A DNA stretch of 64,000 nucleotides from Bufo bufo (taxonomy: Eukaryota; Chordata; Amphibia; Anura; Bufonidae): positions 450,094,722-450,158,721 of the forward strand of contig NC_053392.1 of assembly GCF_905171765.1 (NCBI RefSeq). The letters are read 5' to 3'. Made by a program: the position numbers and the translations under genes. Below, in pieces: positions 1 to 11,987 of this stretch. The notes under the pieces were generated by a model that was given only the letters and a program-made list of their open reading frames with translations, did not search any database and was not told the DNA's origin. The number at the start of each line of letters is the position of its first letter. Positions within the stretch are counted from its first letter, which is position 1.

Positions 1-1139
1 CTTGTATAGCTAAATTTCATGAGATGACTACTAGAGATGAGCGAATTTTTCAAAAATTCGATTTGGCCGGTTTGCCGAATTTTTAAAAATTTGTTTCGAT
101 CTGAATTTATTTGCGCCAAATTTTGTTCATGTTTGTTGAAGAGACTTGTTGCTGTCCAGTTTAAAGACATCATCGGATACAGAACAAGACCCGGGCCAGT
201 AAAAGCGTGCACACACCAGATTGCAGATTGGCGCTTAAGAGACTGAGACTAGTTCTGTTAGTTAGTTAGATAGGAACTCTGTGTTATATAAGGCCAAAAG
301 TGTTTACCACGTTTACTACAAGGACTCCATAACTAAAAGGGACATTGTGCAATTGAGAGCTGACAACTGGCCCACGACTTCAATTCAGCTCAGCGCATTG
401 CTCAGGAACAATACTTTGATACAGGTTCCTGAACTAGCTATGGGAGGGGAGATGTTCTAGAGTTAATAAGATTGTAAGCTGCTGTGCTGCACCGCAGATA
501 ACTTCGTACTAAAGTCATCAACAGGGTAATAATAGGTATGGTGGGGTAGTTTTAGTGTGCCCGCCAGTAGATAAATTATAGCTAACTTCCAGGGGGCATC
601 TTGCTGTGCCGCACAGGGATTCTCAGCTGTGGCTGAGTGTATGTAACTCTATTTTCTTTGCCTCCAGATTTGGGATTGTGTTCATTGCTATATTTTTCAG
701 TAAAGAAAGTTCTGTTTTGCACAAGCTGGTGTCGGTGTTGCTTTCCTTGTTCGTGACTTCGCTGTATCCTGGGGAGCCCACCCCAGTACATGGCTTACAT
801 CTGCATCCTGAGCATCCGCCTTCAGTCGGTCAGCATTTGGTCAGTAATCCATCAGTATTGCTAATGCCCAAAAAAACAGGAGTGGATCCAAAACAGAGAT
901 GACACGTGAATGGAATATTTCCATGCCTTCTGTGTTTTGTACCCACTCCTGCTTTTGGCTATCAAATCACAAGCCAATTCTAATGGGACCATACAGGCCT
1001 TAAAGCTGTTACACAGACAGGATCCATTGTGTGTCTCATTTTTCCTTCCTTATGACAAATCAGAAGAAGTGTCAAATAAATGATGATGTCAGCCAGGCCG
1101 AAATTCAAAATAGTTGCCCAGTCATGAAGTGGAGAGGGT

Positions 1140-1470
1140 GGGAACAGTATGAGAAGTCCACAGTGTGGCCCTATGACATAGTGGTGATGTGGAAGCAGCA
1201 TGAGGTGGCCACAGAGTGGCAAAATGACAGTGTGGAGGTGGCAGCATCATGAGGAGACCACAAAGTGGCGAGGTGACATAGTGTGGAGGTGGCAAAAGCA
1301 TCAGGAGGCCACAGAGTGTCAAGGTGACAGTGTGGAAGTGGCAGCAGTATGAGTAGGCCACAGAGTGGCGAGGTGACATAAGGTGGAGGTGGCAGCAGCA
1401 TCAAGAGGCCACAGAGTCGCAAGTTGACATAGTGTGGAGGTGGCAGCAGCATCAGGAGACAATAGAGTGA
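1140..1470. repeat. 3' tandem array of hAT copy A, about 50-bp unit
   Basis: About six copies of a roughly 50-bp unit built on 'cacagagtggc...gtggcagcagcat'. The same unit occurs in copy B at 30930-31690 in opposite orientation, so the array belongs to the transposon's 3' untranslated region. The open frames across it are repeat artefacts. Confidence 0.85.
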
Positions 1471-1669
1471 CAGAGTAGGAAAATGGGTGGCAAAAACAGT
1501 ACCCACTGATGATGGTGGGTGTAAGAAGGAGCACTTGGCATCAGATGTGTGGCATCAGGTGGGTGGCAGCATCAGAATAGTAGCTGAGGCAGGTAGCCAA
1601 AGAAACCTGTCTCAAAGTGTTGGTGTGGCACCATGGATGATCTAGTCTGATGCAGCAGGCATTGGTGGG

Positions 1670-3878
1670 TGGAAATCCTGGCTGATCCATGCCTGATTAA
1701 TCTTGACAAGGGTCAGTCTCTCCACATTTTAGGTGGACAGGCTAGTTCTCCTTGGGGTAACTATGGCCCCCCCGCCGAACTAAACACCCGCTCTGATGCC
1801 AGACTACTGGCTTGGCAGGACAGCTTTTCCAGGAAAAACTCTGCCAGTTGTGGAAACAAATCCAGTTTGGCTGCCCAGTAGTCCAGCAGATCTTCAATGT
1901 GGGGTGGCAGGGTGCTGGTCAAGTATGCCACCACCTTCTGGTTCATGTCCTGCTCCAGGTCTAGCTGCTGGCGAGTAGTTTCTTCACTATGCGGGTGAAG
2001 GAGGCTACTCATCAGCGACTCTAGACTCAGGCTGCTGTTAATAGAGCTGGTACTGCTCCTGCCACCCCACCCCTCCCCAGCAGCCATGACATTGGAATGT
2101 GAGTGCAGAGGGCTCCCCCGGTCGGACCTGCAAGAGGATGGACAATAGCGCAGATAGGCAGTGGCCAACTGACTACATAGGATGTCTCTATAGTAGTTCA
2201 GTTTGTCCTCCCTCTCAGCAGGTATCAAAAATGTCTCCATTTTGGACTGGTAGCGAGGGTCCAACAAGGTGGAGAGACAGAAGTCATCCCTCTGCCGAAC
2301 AGTGACAATTCGGCTGTCACTACGCAAGCAAGTGAGCATGCATCGGGCCATTTGTGCAGGTGACTCGGAGGGACTCCCTGCCTCCATCTCCACTGCATAT
2401 TGCCACGGTGTGTCTGGGTCTTCTGCATCCTCTTCCTCATCGCCCTGTAGCTCCTCTGGATGCTCCTCCTCTCTTGTCACCTGTGTAGAAGAACCACCCA
2501 TTTTGCTTCACATTGCTTGTGCTCCAATGTCCTCCATCTTCCATTTCAGCCCCAACAGGGCTCATGTGGCCATGAGATCTAGGCGCCATGTCTCTAGTCC
2601 CCTGACCAGCCAGATTTACCAGCATCTGTTCCAGGACATGAAAGAGTGGAATGACATTGTTTATCCCGTAGTCCTGGTGACTGACAAATAATGTGGCCTC
2701 CTCAAAGGGCCTGAGCAAACGGCAGGTGTCACGCATGAGCTGCCATTGGCTGACATCAAAGATACACAGGAGAGTACTCCTGTCTGCTTGGATCATCAAG
2801 AAATCGTTTATGGCCTTTCTCTGTTCGTATAGTCGGCCCAACATATGGAGGGTGGGATTCCAAAGGGTGGAAACGTTGCATATCAGCTTATGTTGGGGTA
2901 TGCCATTCTGCTGCTGCAGCTTAAGGAGGGTATGCTTTGTGGTGTACGAGTGTGACGGTCACGTACACTACACACAGGGGGAGGATAGTGACCACTGCGC
3001 TCCACCCTCACCCCTGGCCCTGCCTACTTGCCTCGCAAGTCCTAATGACAGGGGACAACTAGACAGCAGTCCCTAACTTAGGATACGTGCTGGGAAGACA
3101 GACAAGACAAATAACGGAACGTGAACGGACCGGGTCAATGCCTAGAGAGCTACGCAGTACTAAGGAATGAGCAGAGAATAGTCAGGAAAAGCCAAGGTCA
3201 AATACCAGGAGAGAAACGAAGTACAACAGGAGTCCGCAAAGAATCGTCAGGTGGAAGCCGTGGTCAGGATACCAGGAGAGATGCGCAGTACAGGAGGAGC
3301 AGGCAAAGGATCAGGTGAGTATTCAGTAGTCCAACAAATAGCCAGGAACCTAGAATTAACAGGCAACCTGTGGCCAGCAGGCTGCCTGTATTTATAGTGG
3401 GGTCTGAGGGTCATGTGACGTGGCCAGCGTCACATGACCGACAGACAGGTCAAGCACTGAGTGATCAGCTAGGCGCTCAAGGCAGACCTAGGAGCAGGGA
3501 GCCTCCCATCTAGCAAAGCCGCCCTGGGAACGAGGCCAAACACAGATCCTCGTTCCCTAAGCTAAGAAGCAGGTCTGCGGCTGATGGGAGACAGAGTGTG
3601 CCTTTGGCGCCCCGTGACAACGAGTGGCTGAAGTGCATGCAAAGTTTCCTGGCCATTTTTAGGATGTCTTGCAGATGGGTGGAAGACTTCAGGAACAGCT
3701 TGACAACCAGATTAAACATGTATGCCATGCAGGGCGCATGGCTCAGCCCTCCTTGATGCAGCATCAACATCATGTTATTCCCGTTGTCGGTCACCATGGT
3801 TCAGATTTTCAGTTGTCACGGAGAAAGCCACGATTCGATTTAGTGATGAAGGACACAGAGCAGTTCCTCCCCTTTGTT
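1670..3878 (-). pseudogene. hAT copy A transposase, C-terminal two thirds (broken)
   Basis: Minus-strand pieces at about 3878-3620, 2950-2437 and 2501-1761 together correspond to the catalytic core and C-terminus of a hAT transposase. In the 3510-3797 piece I see the acidic second catalytic region 'MVTDNGNN' followed by 'HAPCMAYMFNLVV', the C-x2-H-like region of hAT enzymes. Later pieces hold the region before the catalytic Glu ('LLRPFEEATL'), the 'LDPRYQSKM' segment, and the C-terminal dimerisation motif 'LASERVFSSAGG'. Frameshifts and a solo LTR at 2951-3619 break the frame. The protein would have cut and pasted the element's DNA in the nucleus; this copy cannot. Confidence 0.8.
2951..3619. 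mobile_element. Solo LTR (669 bp) inside hAT copy A
   Basis: Starts TGTGACGGTC and ends CCCCGTGACA, the TG...CA ends of an LTR. It is flanked on both sides by the same 5 bp, ACGAG (2946-2950 and 3620-3624). Removing it restores the hAT sequence seen in copy B ('ccactcgtacaccgc'). No internal retroviral sequence remains. A 5-bp duplication fits a Gypsy-type LTR; the family is inferred. Confidence 0.9.
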
Positions 3879-4971
3879 ACATAGTTACATAGTTGATACG
3901 GTTGAAAAAATACATAAGTCCATCAAGTTCAACCAAGGCATAGGTGGGGACGCGGATCACAGAAGGAAGCGAGACTCAGATTTCTACATTTATTTTAAGC
4001 ATTAATGTTGTTTACTTTTAAGAATTCATCTAAACCCTTTTTAAAACTGTCCACTGCTCCTGCTGTGACCACATCCTGAGGAAGTCTTTTCCACTGATTC
4101 ACAGTTCTTACAGTAGCTATAACGCTTCTGGAGACTGAACTTTTTCTTCTCCAGTTGGAGGCAGTGCTCCCTTGTCTTTTGATATAAAGTGTATATAAAA
4201 TTTAACTTAACCAGCACGAATAAAAGTTACCTTTTATATACACTTTATATCAGGGTCAAGTTTGGGTAATTAGCCTTGTTTGGCTTTCAGTGTTAATAGT
4301 ATACATCTGCCCATACCCTGATGGGGTCCATTAGGGAATTTTGGTATATGCCCTTGTCTTTTGAGGGCATTTTACATAGAACAGTTTTTCATTGTATTTT
4401 TTGTATGGCCCATTTATATATTTGGATAGGATAATCATGTCCCCCCTTAGACGTCTCTTCTCAAGACTAAATAAATTAAATTCTTTTAATCTTTCTTCAT
4501 AACTAAGAACCTAAATTTCCCTTATCAGTTTAGTCGCTGTCTTCTGTACCTTTTACAGCTGCAGTGCATCCTTTCTATGGACCAATGCACAGAACTGAAC
4601 TGCATATTCCAGATGAGGCCACACCAACGCTTTGTAAAATGGTAATATTACATCCCGGCCCCACGAGTCCATGCCTCGTTTAATGCATGACAATATCCTG
4701 GTGGCCTTAGAAGCAGCTATTTGACATTGTATGCTGTTATTTAATCTGCCATCTACAAGGAACAAAGACACCCAAATCCTTCTCTATAAGTGACTCTCCC
4801 AGTGTTATATCTCCTAGGACATATGAAGCACATAGATTATTACTACCAAAATGCATAACTTTACATTTATCCACATTAAACCTCATTTGCCAAGTTGATG
4901 CCCAATCACTCAAGAGTGTTCAAGTCAGCTTGTAGTTTATGGACATCTTCCATAGACTGTACAGTACTACC
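3879..4971 (-). mobile_element. CR1-type LINE 3' fragment
   Basis: Minus strand. The C-terminal end of a CR1 reverse transcriptase is readable at 4771-4440, with 'VILPFYKALVWPHLEYAVQF' and, in a shifted frame, 'SYEERLKEFNLFSLEKRR'. The 3' end at 3879-3930 carries the 'tgaacttgatggac...' tail and a short terminal repeat (gttacatagttacata on the plus strand), as expected for CR1. It is 5' truncated at 4971, where a hAT-like element begins, and is split by the small insertion at 4183-4350. Confidence 0.8.
4183..4350. mobile_element. 168-bp insertion with 14-bp target duplication
   Basis: The sequence CCCTTGTCTTTTGA occurs on both sides (4169-4182 and 4351-4364) and interrupts the CR1 3' end. 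The insert opens with an inverted repeat (tataaagtgtatataaaa near 4183 against ttttatatacactttata near 4231). The long duplication points to LINE-type retrotransposition of a short RNA or a twin-primed fragment. I do not recognise the family. Confidence 0.7.
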
Positions 4972-6310
4972 AGCTGCGTACATAGAAATCATGGGGCCCC
5001 ATAGCAAAACTCAGAATTGGGCCCCCCTCCCCCCACTTGCAATAAAAAATAGAATTATTGTAGCTGATCCGTTGGGGTGTGGAGTTCAATCTGATATTGA
5101 TGAGAATAAAAGCTTGTGAAATGTCTTTTGGCTTTTTTTTTTACTTTCAATAAAATGGTATGTGTATTATCTTTGGCACCCCCTCCCCCATACTTAAAAA
5201 AAATTGTACCACCTCACAGTAGTATTGCCCTCATTGCACAACCTTCACAGTAGTTTTGTACAGATGTGTGCCCCCTCAAAGTAGTTATGCCTACATTGTG
5301 CTCTCTCTGTGCCCCTTTCACAGTTGTAATGCCCTCTTTTTGCCCCCTTCACAGTAATAATCCCCATTGTGCCCACTTCACAGTAATAATCCCCATTGTG
5401 CCCCCTTTATAGTAGTAATCCCCATTGTGCCCACTTCATAGTAATAAATCCCATAGTGCCCCCTTCATAGTAATAATCCCTATAGTGCCCCCTTTATAGT
5501 AATAAGGCCTACTGTGCCCCCTTTATAGTAATAATGCCCATTGTGACCCTTCACAGTAATAATACCCATTGTGCCCCCTTAATAGTAGTAATTCCCACTG
5601 TGCCCCCTCCATAGTAGAAATCCCCATTGTGCCCCTTCACAGTAATAATGCCCAATGTGCCCCTTCACAGTAATAATGCCCAATGTGCCCCTTCAAGTAA
5701 TAATGTCTTCTGTGCCCCCTTCATTGTAGTAATGCACTCTGGATCTGTGCCCCCTCCATAGTAGAAATGCCCATTGTGCCCCATTCACATTAGTAATGCC
5801 CTCTGTTCCACCTCCATAGTAGTAATACCCTCTGTGCCCCCTCCATAGTAATACAGTCCTCTGTACCCCCTCCATGGTAATAAAGCCCTCTGTGACCCTC
5901 CATAGTAATAAAGCCCTTGTGCCCCCTCTGTATTGAAAAAAAACAGTATCTACTCACCTTGTCCCATTCCTGAAGCTCACATACCTCTCTTCCCTGTAGG
6001 CACAGATCGCTCTGCAGCACTGTGTGGGCAGAGCTTATGCAGATTTCCGGGCTGCAGGCTCCACCCACACATGCTGGCAGCGCGATCTGTGTTTGCAGGC
6101 TGAATGGTGGAGCGGACAGAAGTCTTCCTGCTTCACCATTCAGAGCGCCGCCAGCCTGAAGGAGGGGAGGAGCTCAGGGAGATGAGCGGTGAGTGACAGG
6201 ACCGCAGCTCCCAGCGCTCCAGCAATGAGCACTTCCATCTGTATTGATGGAAGCGCTCATTGCTGCTGGCACCCCCCCTGAGAGCCACCCCCCCTTGCTC
6301 TGCCCAAAAT
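4972..6310. mobile_element. CAGGGG-type hAT fragment carrying a minisatellite
   Basis: It opens 'cagctgcgtacatagaaatc' and continues 'ggggccccatagcaaaactc', matching the left end of the complete element at 18952 ('caggggtatacatagaaatc'). The middle is a 30-bp minisatellite (5210-5940). I could not find a matching right end, so the 3' limit is approximate. No coding sequence seen. Confidence 0.6.
5210..5940. repeat. Minisatellite, about 30-bp unit
   Basis: Around 24 diverged copies of a unit like 'gtgccccctttatagtaata atgcccatt'. The frames seen on the minus strand (poly-Gly/Thr-Glu repeats) come from the repeat and are not genes. A related unit forms the array at 48150-48600. Confidence 0.9.
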
Positions 6311-7267
6311 GATGACCAATCTCAGATAATGGTAGTATGTCAACAAAACTTATAAATTATTGGCTTGATATCAAACTAGGGAATATAAAGATTCCCAACA
6401 GAGAAGCTCTCTTGTTATCAATATCAGATCTTGTATTCAGTGATATGCATTTTCACTAAATGCCGTTGATAGTGATGTAATACTAACACTATACGTCCGC
6501 AATAGAAGGGGTTTGGCTAAGTATCAAGCCAATTAATTTATATCAATACTATATAAAACAAAAATATACGTTACCCAAGGATCAAGTGATGTGCAGAGTC
6601 TCGGGGCAGTCAGCTCCCAAGATTTTTTCTGATAATCCAAATCTTTCTCCAGAGATCTCCCTTCCTTTCTTTGTTTATCCCTCTTTTTTTGTGTCCCCCT
6701 CCTTTTTTTGTATGTGGTTTCTTAATCAAAACTTATCAGATGAGCACACCTTCCTAGTTTGGAACTTTCCAATCATTGTTGGATAGGCGTGTGCATTGAT
6801 AAGGTATGTGACGTCATAACACTACCCAGAATGCACCTTTGCTACTGGTGTAGTGTTACCTGCTCGTACCTAGGTGGCACTGTTGTATAAGCTATAAGCA
6901 TCATACCATTAAGGGTTAACTCACACGTGCCTGACATTTACAATACTACACACCTCTGACATCTGAAGGCCTTGTCTCAGAGCTGAGGGACAAACTTTGA
7001 TACATGAATATATACTAGACAATTCTCATACTGTGGAATTCATGTTCAGATAAGAAATACAATGAACCCTCTACTTCTGCAGGTGTTCTGTATCTTCTGT
7101 CTAAATGTATAATAGATTGTTACAATAACATTAGCTCTTTGAATGACGCAGTAATCTTCCCATGGACTTACTTCGGCCTACATTAAAAATCCATACAAAA
7201 TAGTAAATATAAACTAACATTGCTCTTAAAGGCAATATCCATTATAACTAGAATACTCATATACACT
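6311..7267. other. Unassigned AT-rich block between transposon fragments
   Basis: Nearly 1 kb with no convincing reading frame and no terminal repeats I recognise. It joins the CAGGGG-type fragment to the broken N-terminal part of hAT copy A and may be an old LTR or captured host DNA. The only notable feature is a pyrimidine-rich stretch at 6660-6720. Confidence 0.4.
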
Positions 7268-7860
7268 CATGAAAAGGCACAAGAACTGTCTGCACGTCAC
7301 TGATGTCCTCTCTAGGTCAGGAGCCTGACCGCTCGCAACACTAGCTCCCACGCCACTCTCCTCATCATGACTTGCCCGCCTAGTGGAGGAAGCAGCGGAT
7401 GTCTCCTCCACATCTTGGCTTGCCAGTAGCTGCTGACTGTCTTCTACTATCTCATCCTCACTATATAGTGGAGCTGAGCCTACAGCATACAATACTACTC
7501 TGGCTGAGGGAACAGAAAAGAACAGATGCAGGTTGAGGACAGGTGAGGGCACAGGGCCTGCTCCCAGGCCATGCCAACTAAGGGTTGTGTCTGACGAACC
7601 CAATGACTCTTGGCTGGGGGTGGCTGATGTCACTTGAGATGAAGTCGAAGATCAAGTCAAGAAATCAAGAACCGCTGGGTTGCTGGTCAAGACCCGACCG
7701 CTGGCTGACACTGGAAGCACAAGCCTCTCAAAGTAACCTCTGCTGCCACGGCCCCTTACTCTGCTGCGACCTCTGCCTGCACCAGAAACATTTAGGCCTT
7801 TGCCACTCCCCTGTGCAGGGCCTGGCACGTCCCTGTCTGGCATACTGTTAGATCAAATAA
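7268..7860 (-). pseudogene. hAT copy A transposase, N-terminal leader region (broken)
   Basis: Minus strand. It begins near 7843 with a basic Arg/Gly-rich stretch ('GRGRSRVRGRGSRG') and continues in a second frame into an acidic Ser/Glu-rich region ('SEDEIVEDSQQLL', 'DEESGVGA'). Both parts align with copy B at 22087-22650. The sequence stops matching at about 7268, just before the point where copy B encodes its BED zinc finger, so the DNA-binding finger is absent from this copy. Confidence 0.75.
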
Positions 7861-9130
7861 ATAAAAAGAAAATTAAAGCACCCCCAAAAAGTCTGTTATT
7901 TTCTAACTTCACCACACAACGGCTATTAAGCCTTTTTTCCCCCACTCACGCACAGTGGCTTTAGAACATATAACTGCACCGCTGAACGGCAAATATATTT
8001 TACTTTTGCCACTATTACACACCACAAAAGGCTTTAGAACATAAAACTGCACTGCTGAACGGCAAATATATTTTTCTTTTTCCACTATTACACACCACAA
8101 AAGGCTTTAGAACGTTTAACTGCACAGTTGAACAGCAAATCTATTTTTATTTTTCCATTTATACATGACAAAAAAGGCTTTAGAACATATAACTGCACCG
8201 CTGAACGGAAAAGAGGCCCTTATTTTTTTCCACTTATACACGACACAAAAGGCTTTAGAACATATAACTGCACTGCTGAAGGACAAATATATTTTTATTT
8301 TTTCCACTTATACGCTCCACAAAAGGCTTTGGAACATATAACTGCACAACTGAACGGCAAATATATTCTTTTTTTCACTTACAGTATACACTCCACAAAA
8401 GGGCTTTAGAACATATAACTGCACAGCTGAACGTCAAATAGGCCCTTATTTTTTTCCACTTATACACTCCACAAAAGGCTTTAGAATATATAACTGCACC
8501 GTTGAACGGCAAATATATATATTTTTTCCTCTTATACACTCCACAATACACTCCTTTTCCTTTGCCACTAATACATGAAAAAAATTGCTTTAGAACATAT
8601 AACTGCACCCCTGAACGGCAAATATATATTTCTTTTTTCCCCTTATACGCTCCACAAAAGGCTTTGGAACATATAACTGCACCAATGAACGGCAAATATA
8701 TTCTTTTTTTGCACTTACAGTATACACTCCACAAAAGGGCTTTAGAACATATAACTGCACCGCTGAACGGCAAATATATTTTTCTTTTTTCCCCTTATAC
8801 GCTCCACAAAAGGCTTTGGAACATATAACTGCACCAATGAACGGCAAATATATTCTTTTTTTGCACTTACAGTATACACTCCACAAAAGGCTTTAGAACA
8901 TACTGTATAACTGCACAGCTGAATGGCAATTTTGCTCTTTTTTCCACTTATACATGACACAAAAGGCTTTAGAACATATAACTGCACTTCTGAACGGCAA
9001 ATATATTTTTCTTTTGCCACTAATACATAAAAAAAAGGGCTTTAGAACATAGAACTGCATCTCTGAACGGCAAATATATTTTTCTTTTTTCCACTTATAC
9101 ATGACAAAAAGGGCTTTAGAACATATAACT
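7860..9130. repeat. Leader tandem array of hAT copy A, about 77-bp unit
   Basis: About 16 copies of a unit holding 'ggctttagaacatataactg' and 'gaacggcaaatatattttt'. The array sits between the transposase N-terminus and the 5' end. It resumes at 13204 after the solo LTR insertion, and a shorter version lies at 21660-22050 in copy B. The many short open frames here are shadows of the repeat. Confidence 0.95.
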
Positions 9131-9998
9131 TGTTGTGGAAATTTTATTAAGATGTGGTTTTAATATAATGTGTATTGTCATCATGTCTCTCAGTGTCAGG
9201 GTAAACCATTGGAGTGGATATTTTCCTGTGTATGTGGAGTCACAGCTGCCGGGTGCAGAGGTCTCCGTCGGCGAATGGTCCATGTGCTATGCACTGGGCT
9301 GTGGGCCGGGGGAGACTGATGTGTTCAGAAGAGCAGTGTTTTCTTGGCTAATGTATGGATGCATACATTAGCGCAAGACGTGGATTTATTGGCTTGGCGT
9401 GGATGCATTTGTTAAGAGAACAATATATGAAGGGAACATGCGTTTGTTGTCTCTAGTGCGCCTGATCAGCCGCTGGAGATAATGACTAGTGATGGACGAA
9501 CATCTGCCGGGACGGTTTGCGAGCGCGATCGCGCAAACGTGATCAAATGTTCGCGAACCGCAAGTTCGCGGCGGGTCCCATTCATTTTAATGGCAGGCGA
9601 ACCTGAAAAACCTTCAGCTCATATTTGCAGCCAAGAAATAATTACTAGAAGTGCACAAATAGTCCCACAACATGGACAGTGACATACCAGATGTTTTATT
9701 CGAATTTGCGATCTCCATTCATTTTTTTTTTATGCGAAATATCGGCAAAATAATTTTCACGTACGCGCATGCGCAAATGCACTATACAGTACCCAAATGC
9801 ACTATAAAGAAAGTATATTGGTATATAACACTCAGCTTCAATCAGTTTTTTTGGGGGACGACTGGTATATCACACCAGTAGAAATTATTTGTTCCAATAA
9901 CGCTTGTCCCTCTATATACCTGCAGTATCGCAGCAGAACCGCACACAACTGCCGCACAATACAAATGCACTATAATATACTTTCTACCATAGAAAGTA

Positions 9999-11579
9999 CA
10001 CTGCTCAAAAAAATAAAGGGAACAGTTAAACAACACAATGTAACTCCAAGTCAATCACACTTCTGTGAAATCAAACTGTGCACTTAGGAAGCAACACTGA
10101 GTGACAATCAATTTCACATGCTGTTGTGCAAATGGGATAGACAACAGGTGGAAATGTTAGGCAATTAGCAAGACACCCCCAATAAAGGAGTGGTTCTGCA
10201 GGTGGTGATCACAGACCACTTCTCAGTTCCTATGCTTCCTGGCTGATGTTTTGGTCACTTTTGAATGCTGCCGGTGCTTTCACTCTAGTGGTAGCGTGAG
10301 ACGGAGTCTACAACCCACACAAGTGGCTCAGGTAGTGCAGCTTATCCAGGATGGCACATCAATGCGAGCTGTGGCAAGAAGATTTGCTGTGTCTGTCAGC
10401 GTAGTGTCCAGAGCATGGAGGCACTACCAGGTGACAGGCCAGTACATCAGGAGACCTGGAGGAGGCCGTAGGAGGGCAACAACCCAGCAGCAGGACCGCT
10501 ACCTCCGCCTTTGTGCAAGGTGGAACAGGAGGAGCACTGCCAGAGCCCTGCAAAATGACCTCCAGCAGGCCACAAATGTGCATGTGTCTGCTCAAACGGT
10601 CAGAAACAGACTCCATGAGGGTGATATGAGGGCCCGACGTCCACAGGTGGGTGTTGTGCTTACAGCCCAACACCGTGCAGGATGTTTGGCATTTGCCAGA
10701 AAATACCAAGATTGGCAAATTCGCCACTGGCGCCCTGTGCTCTTCACAGATGAAAGCAGGTTCACACTGAGCACATGTGACAGACGTGACAGAGTCTGGA
10801 GACGCCGTGGAGAACGTTCTGCTTCCTGCAACATCCTCTAGCATGACCGGTTTGGCATTAGGTCAGTAATGGTGTGGGGTGGCATTTCTTTGGAGGGCCG
10901 CACAGCCCTCCATGTGCTCGCCAGAGGTAGCCTGACTGCCATTAGGTACCAAGATGAGATCCTCAGACCCCTTGTGAGACCATATGCTGGTGCGGTTGGC
11001 CCTGGGTTCCTCCTAATGCAAGACAATGCTAGACCTCATGTGGCTGGAGTGTGTCAGCAGTTCCTGCAAGATGAAGGCATTGATGCTATGGACTGGCCCG
11101 CCCGTTCCCCAGACCTGAATCCAATTGAGCACATCTGGGACATCATATCTCGCTCTATCCACCAACGTCACATTGCACCACAGACTGTCCAGGAGTTGGC
11201 AGATGCTTTAGTCCAGGTCTGGGAGGAGATCCCTCAGGAGACCGTCCGCCACCTCATCAGGAGCATGCACAGGCGTTGTAGGGAGGTCATACTGGCACGT
11301 GGAGGCCACACACACTACTGAGACTCATTTTGACTTGTTTTAAGGACATTACATCAAAGTTGGATCAGCCTGTAGTGTGTTTTTCCACTTTAATTTTGAG
11401 GGTGACTCCAAATCCAGACCTCCATGGGTTAAAAAATTTGATTTCCATTTATTTTTTTGGTGTGATTTTGTTGTCAGCACATTCAACTATGTAAAGAACA
11501 AAGTATTTCAGAAGAATATTAAATTAATTCAGATCTAGGATGTGTTATTTTTGTGTTCCCTTTATTTTTTTGAGCAGTG
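9999..11579 (+). mobile_element. Tc1 transposon, 1581 bp, near complete
   Basis: Flanked by TA (9997-9998 and 11580-11581). The terminal inverted repeats are identical over 26 bp, beginning CACTGCTCAAAAAAATAAAG. The interior encodes one Tc1-type transposase on the plus strand. Identical ends and a frame with only one internal stop suggest a fairly recent insertion. Confidence 0.95.
10296..11321 (+). pseudogene. Tc1-like transposase with one internal stop
   Basis: Single reading frame of about 341 codons. The N-terminal helix-turn-helix region (about residues 5-100) includes '[16 protein letters not shown]' and a GRPR-like hook '[10 protein letters not shown]'. The catalytic DD34E triad is visible: Asp in 'LFTDESRF', Asp in 'LMQDNARPH', Glu in 'LNPIEHIWD'. 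TAG at 10839-10841 interrupts the frame between the first and second Asp; the frame then continues unchanged to TGA at 11319-11321. The expected start position carries GTG (10296-10298) where family members, as I recall them, have ATG; the frame is open upstream without a good ATG. The enzyme would excise and insert the element at TA sites. In this copy it is inactive unless the stop is read through. Confidence 0.9.
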
Positions 11580-11660
11580 TATATTATAACATTGTACAAG
11601 GAAGGCAATTCATTAGAATATACATGAAGATAAAACGTAACCTTTAATAATTTTACTATT

Positions 11661-11987
11661 AGGGTCCATTCACACGTCCGTAAGTGTTTTGCGGATCCGC
11701 AAAACACGGACACCGGCAATGTGCATTCCGCAATTTGTGGACCGCACATCGCCGGCACTATAATAGAAAATGCCTAATCTTGTCTGCAATTGCGGACAAG
11801 AATAATACATGTTCTATTTTTTTGTGGAAACGGAAGCACAGATGCGGAAGTGCGGATCTGCAAATGCGGATGTGGATCCGCAAATGCGGATAGCACATTC
11901 CGGACCCATTGAAAATGAATGGGTCTACACCCGTTCCGCAAAATTGCGGAACGGATGCGGACCCATTTTGCGGATGTGTGAATGGAA
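11661..11987. mobile_element. Palindromic MITE ('ggtccattcacacgtccg' type)
   Basis: The left end reads agggtccattcacacgtccg and the right end is its inverse (cggatgtgtgaatgga). Internal segments are rich in 'gcggatccgc' and 'gcggaccc' inverted pairs. There is no coding capacity. Open frames on both strands reflect the palindrome. Confidence 0.8.

Noticed and set aside
24..31. Target duplication for hAT copy A (ATGACTAC / ATAGTTAC)
   Set aside because: Only 5 of 8 positions agree; although all differences are transitions, this is too weak to count as evidence.
1122..1534. Overlapping minus-strand frames of 71-111 codons rich in Leu/Pro/His
   Set aside because: They run through the 50-bp tandem array in several frames at once; composition follows the repeat.
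7860..9130. CRISPR-like repeat array
   Set aside because: Units are contiguous diverged tandem copies without unique spacers, the genome is vertebrate, and the same array recurs inside another copy of the hAT element.
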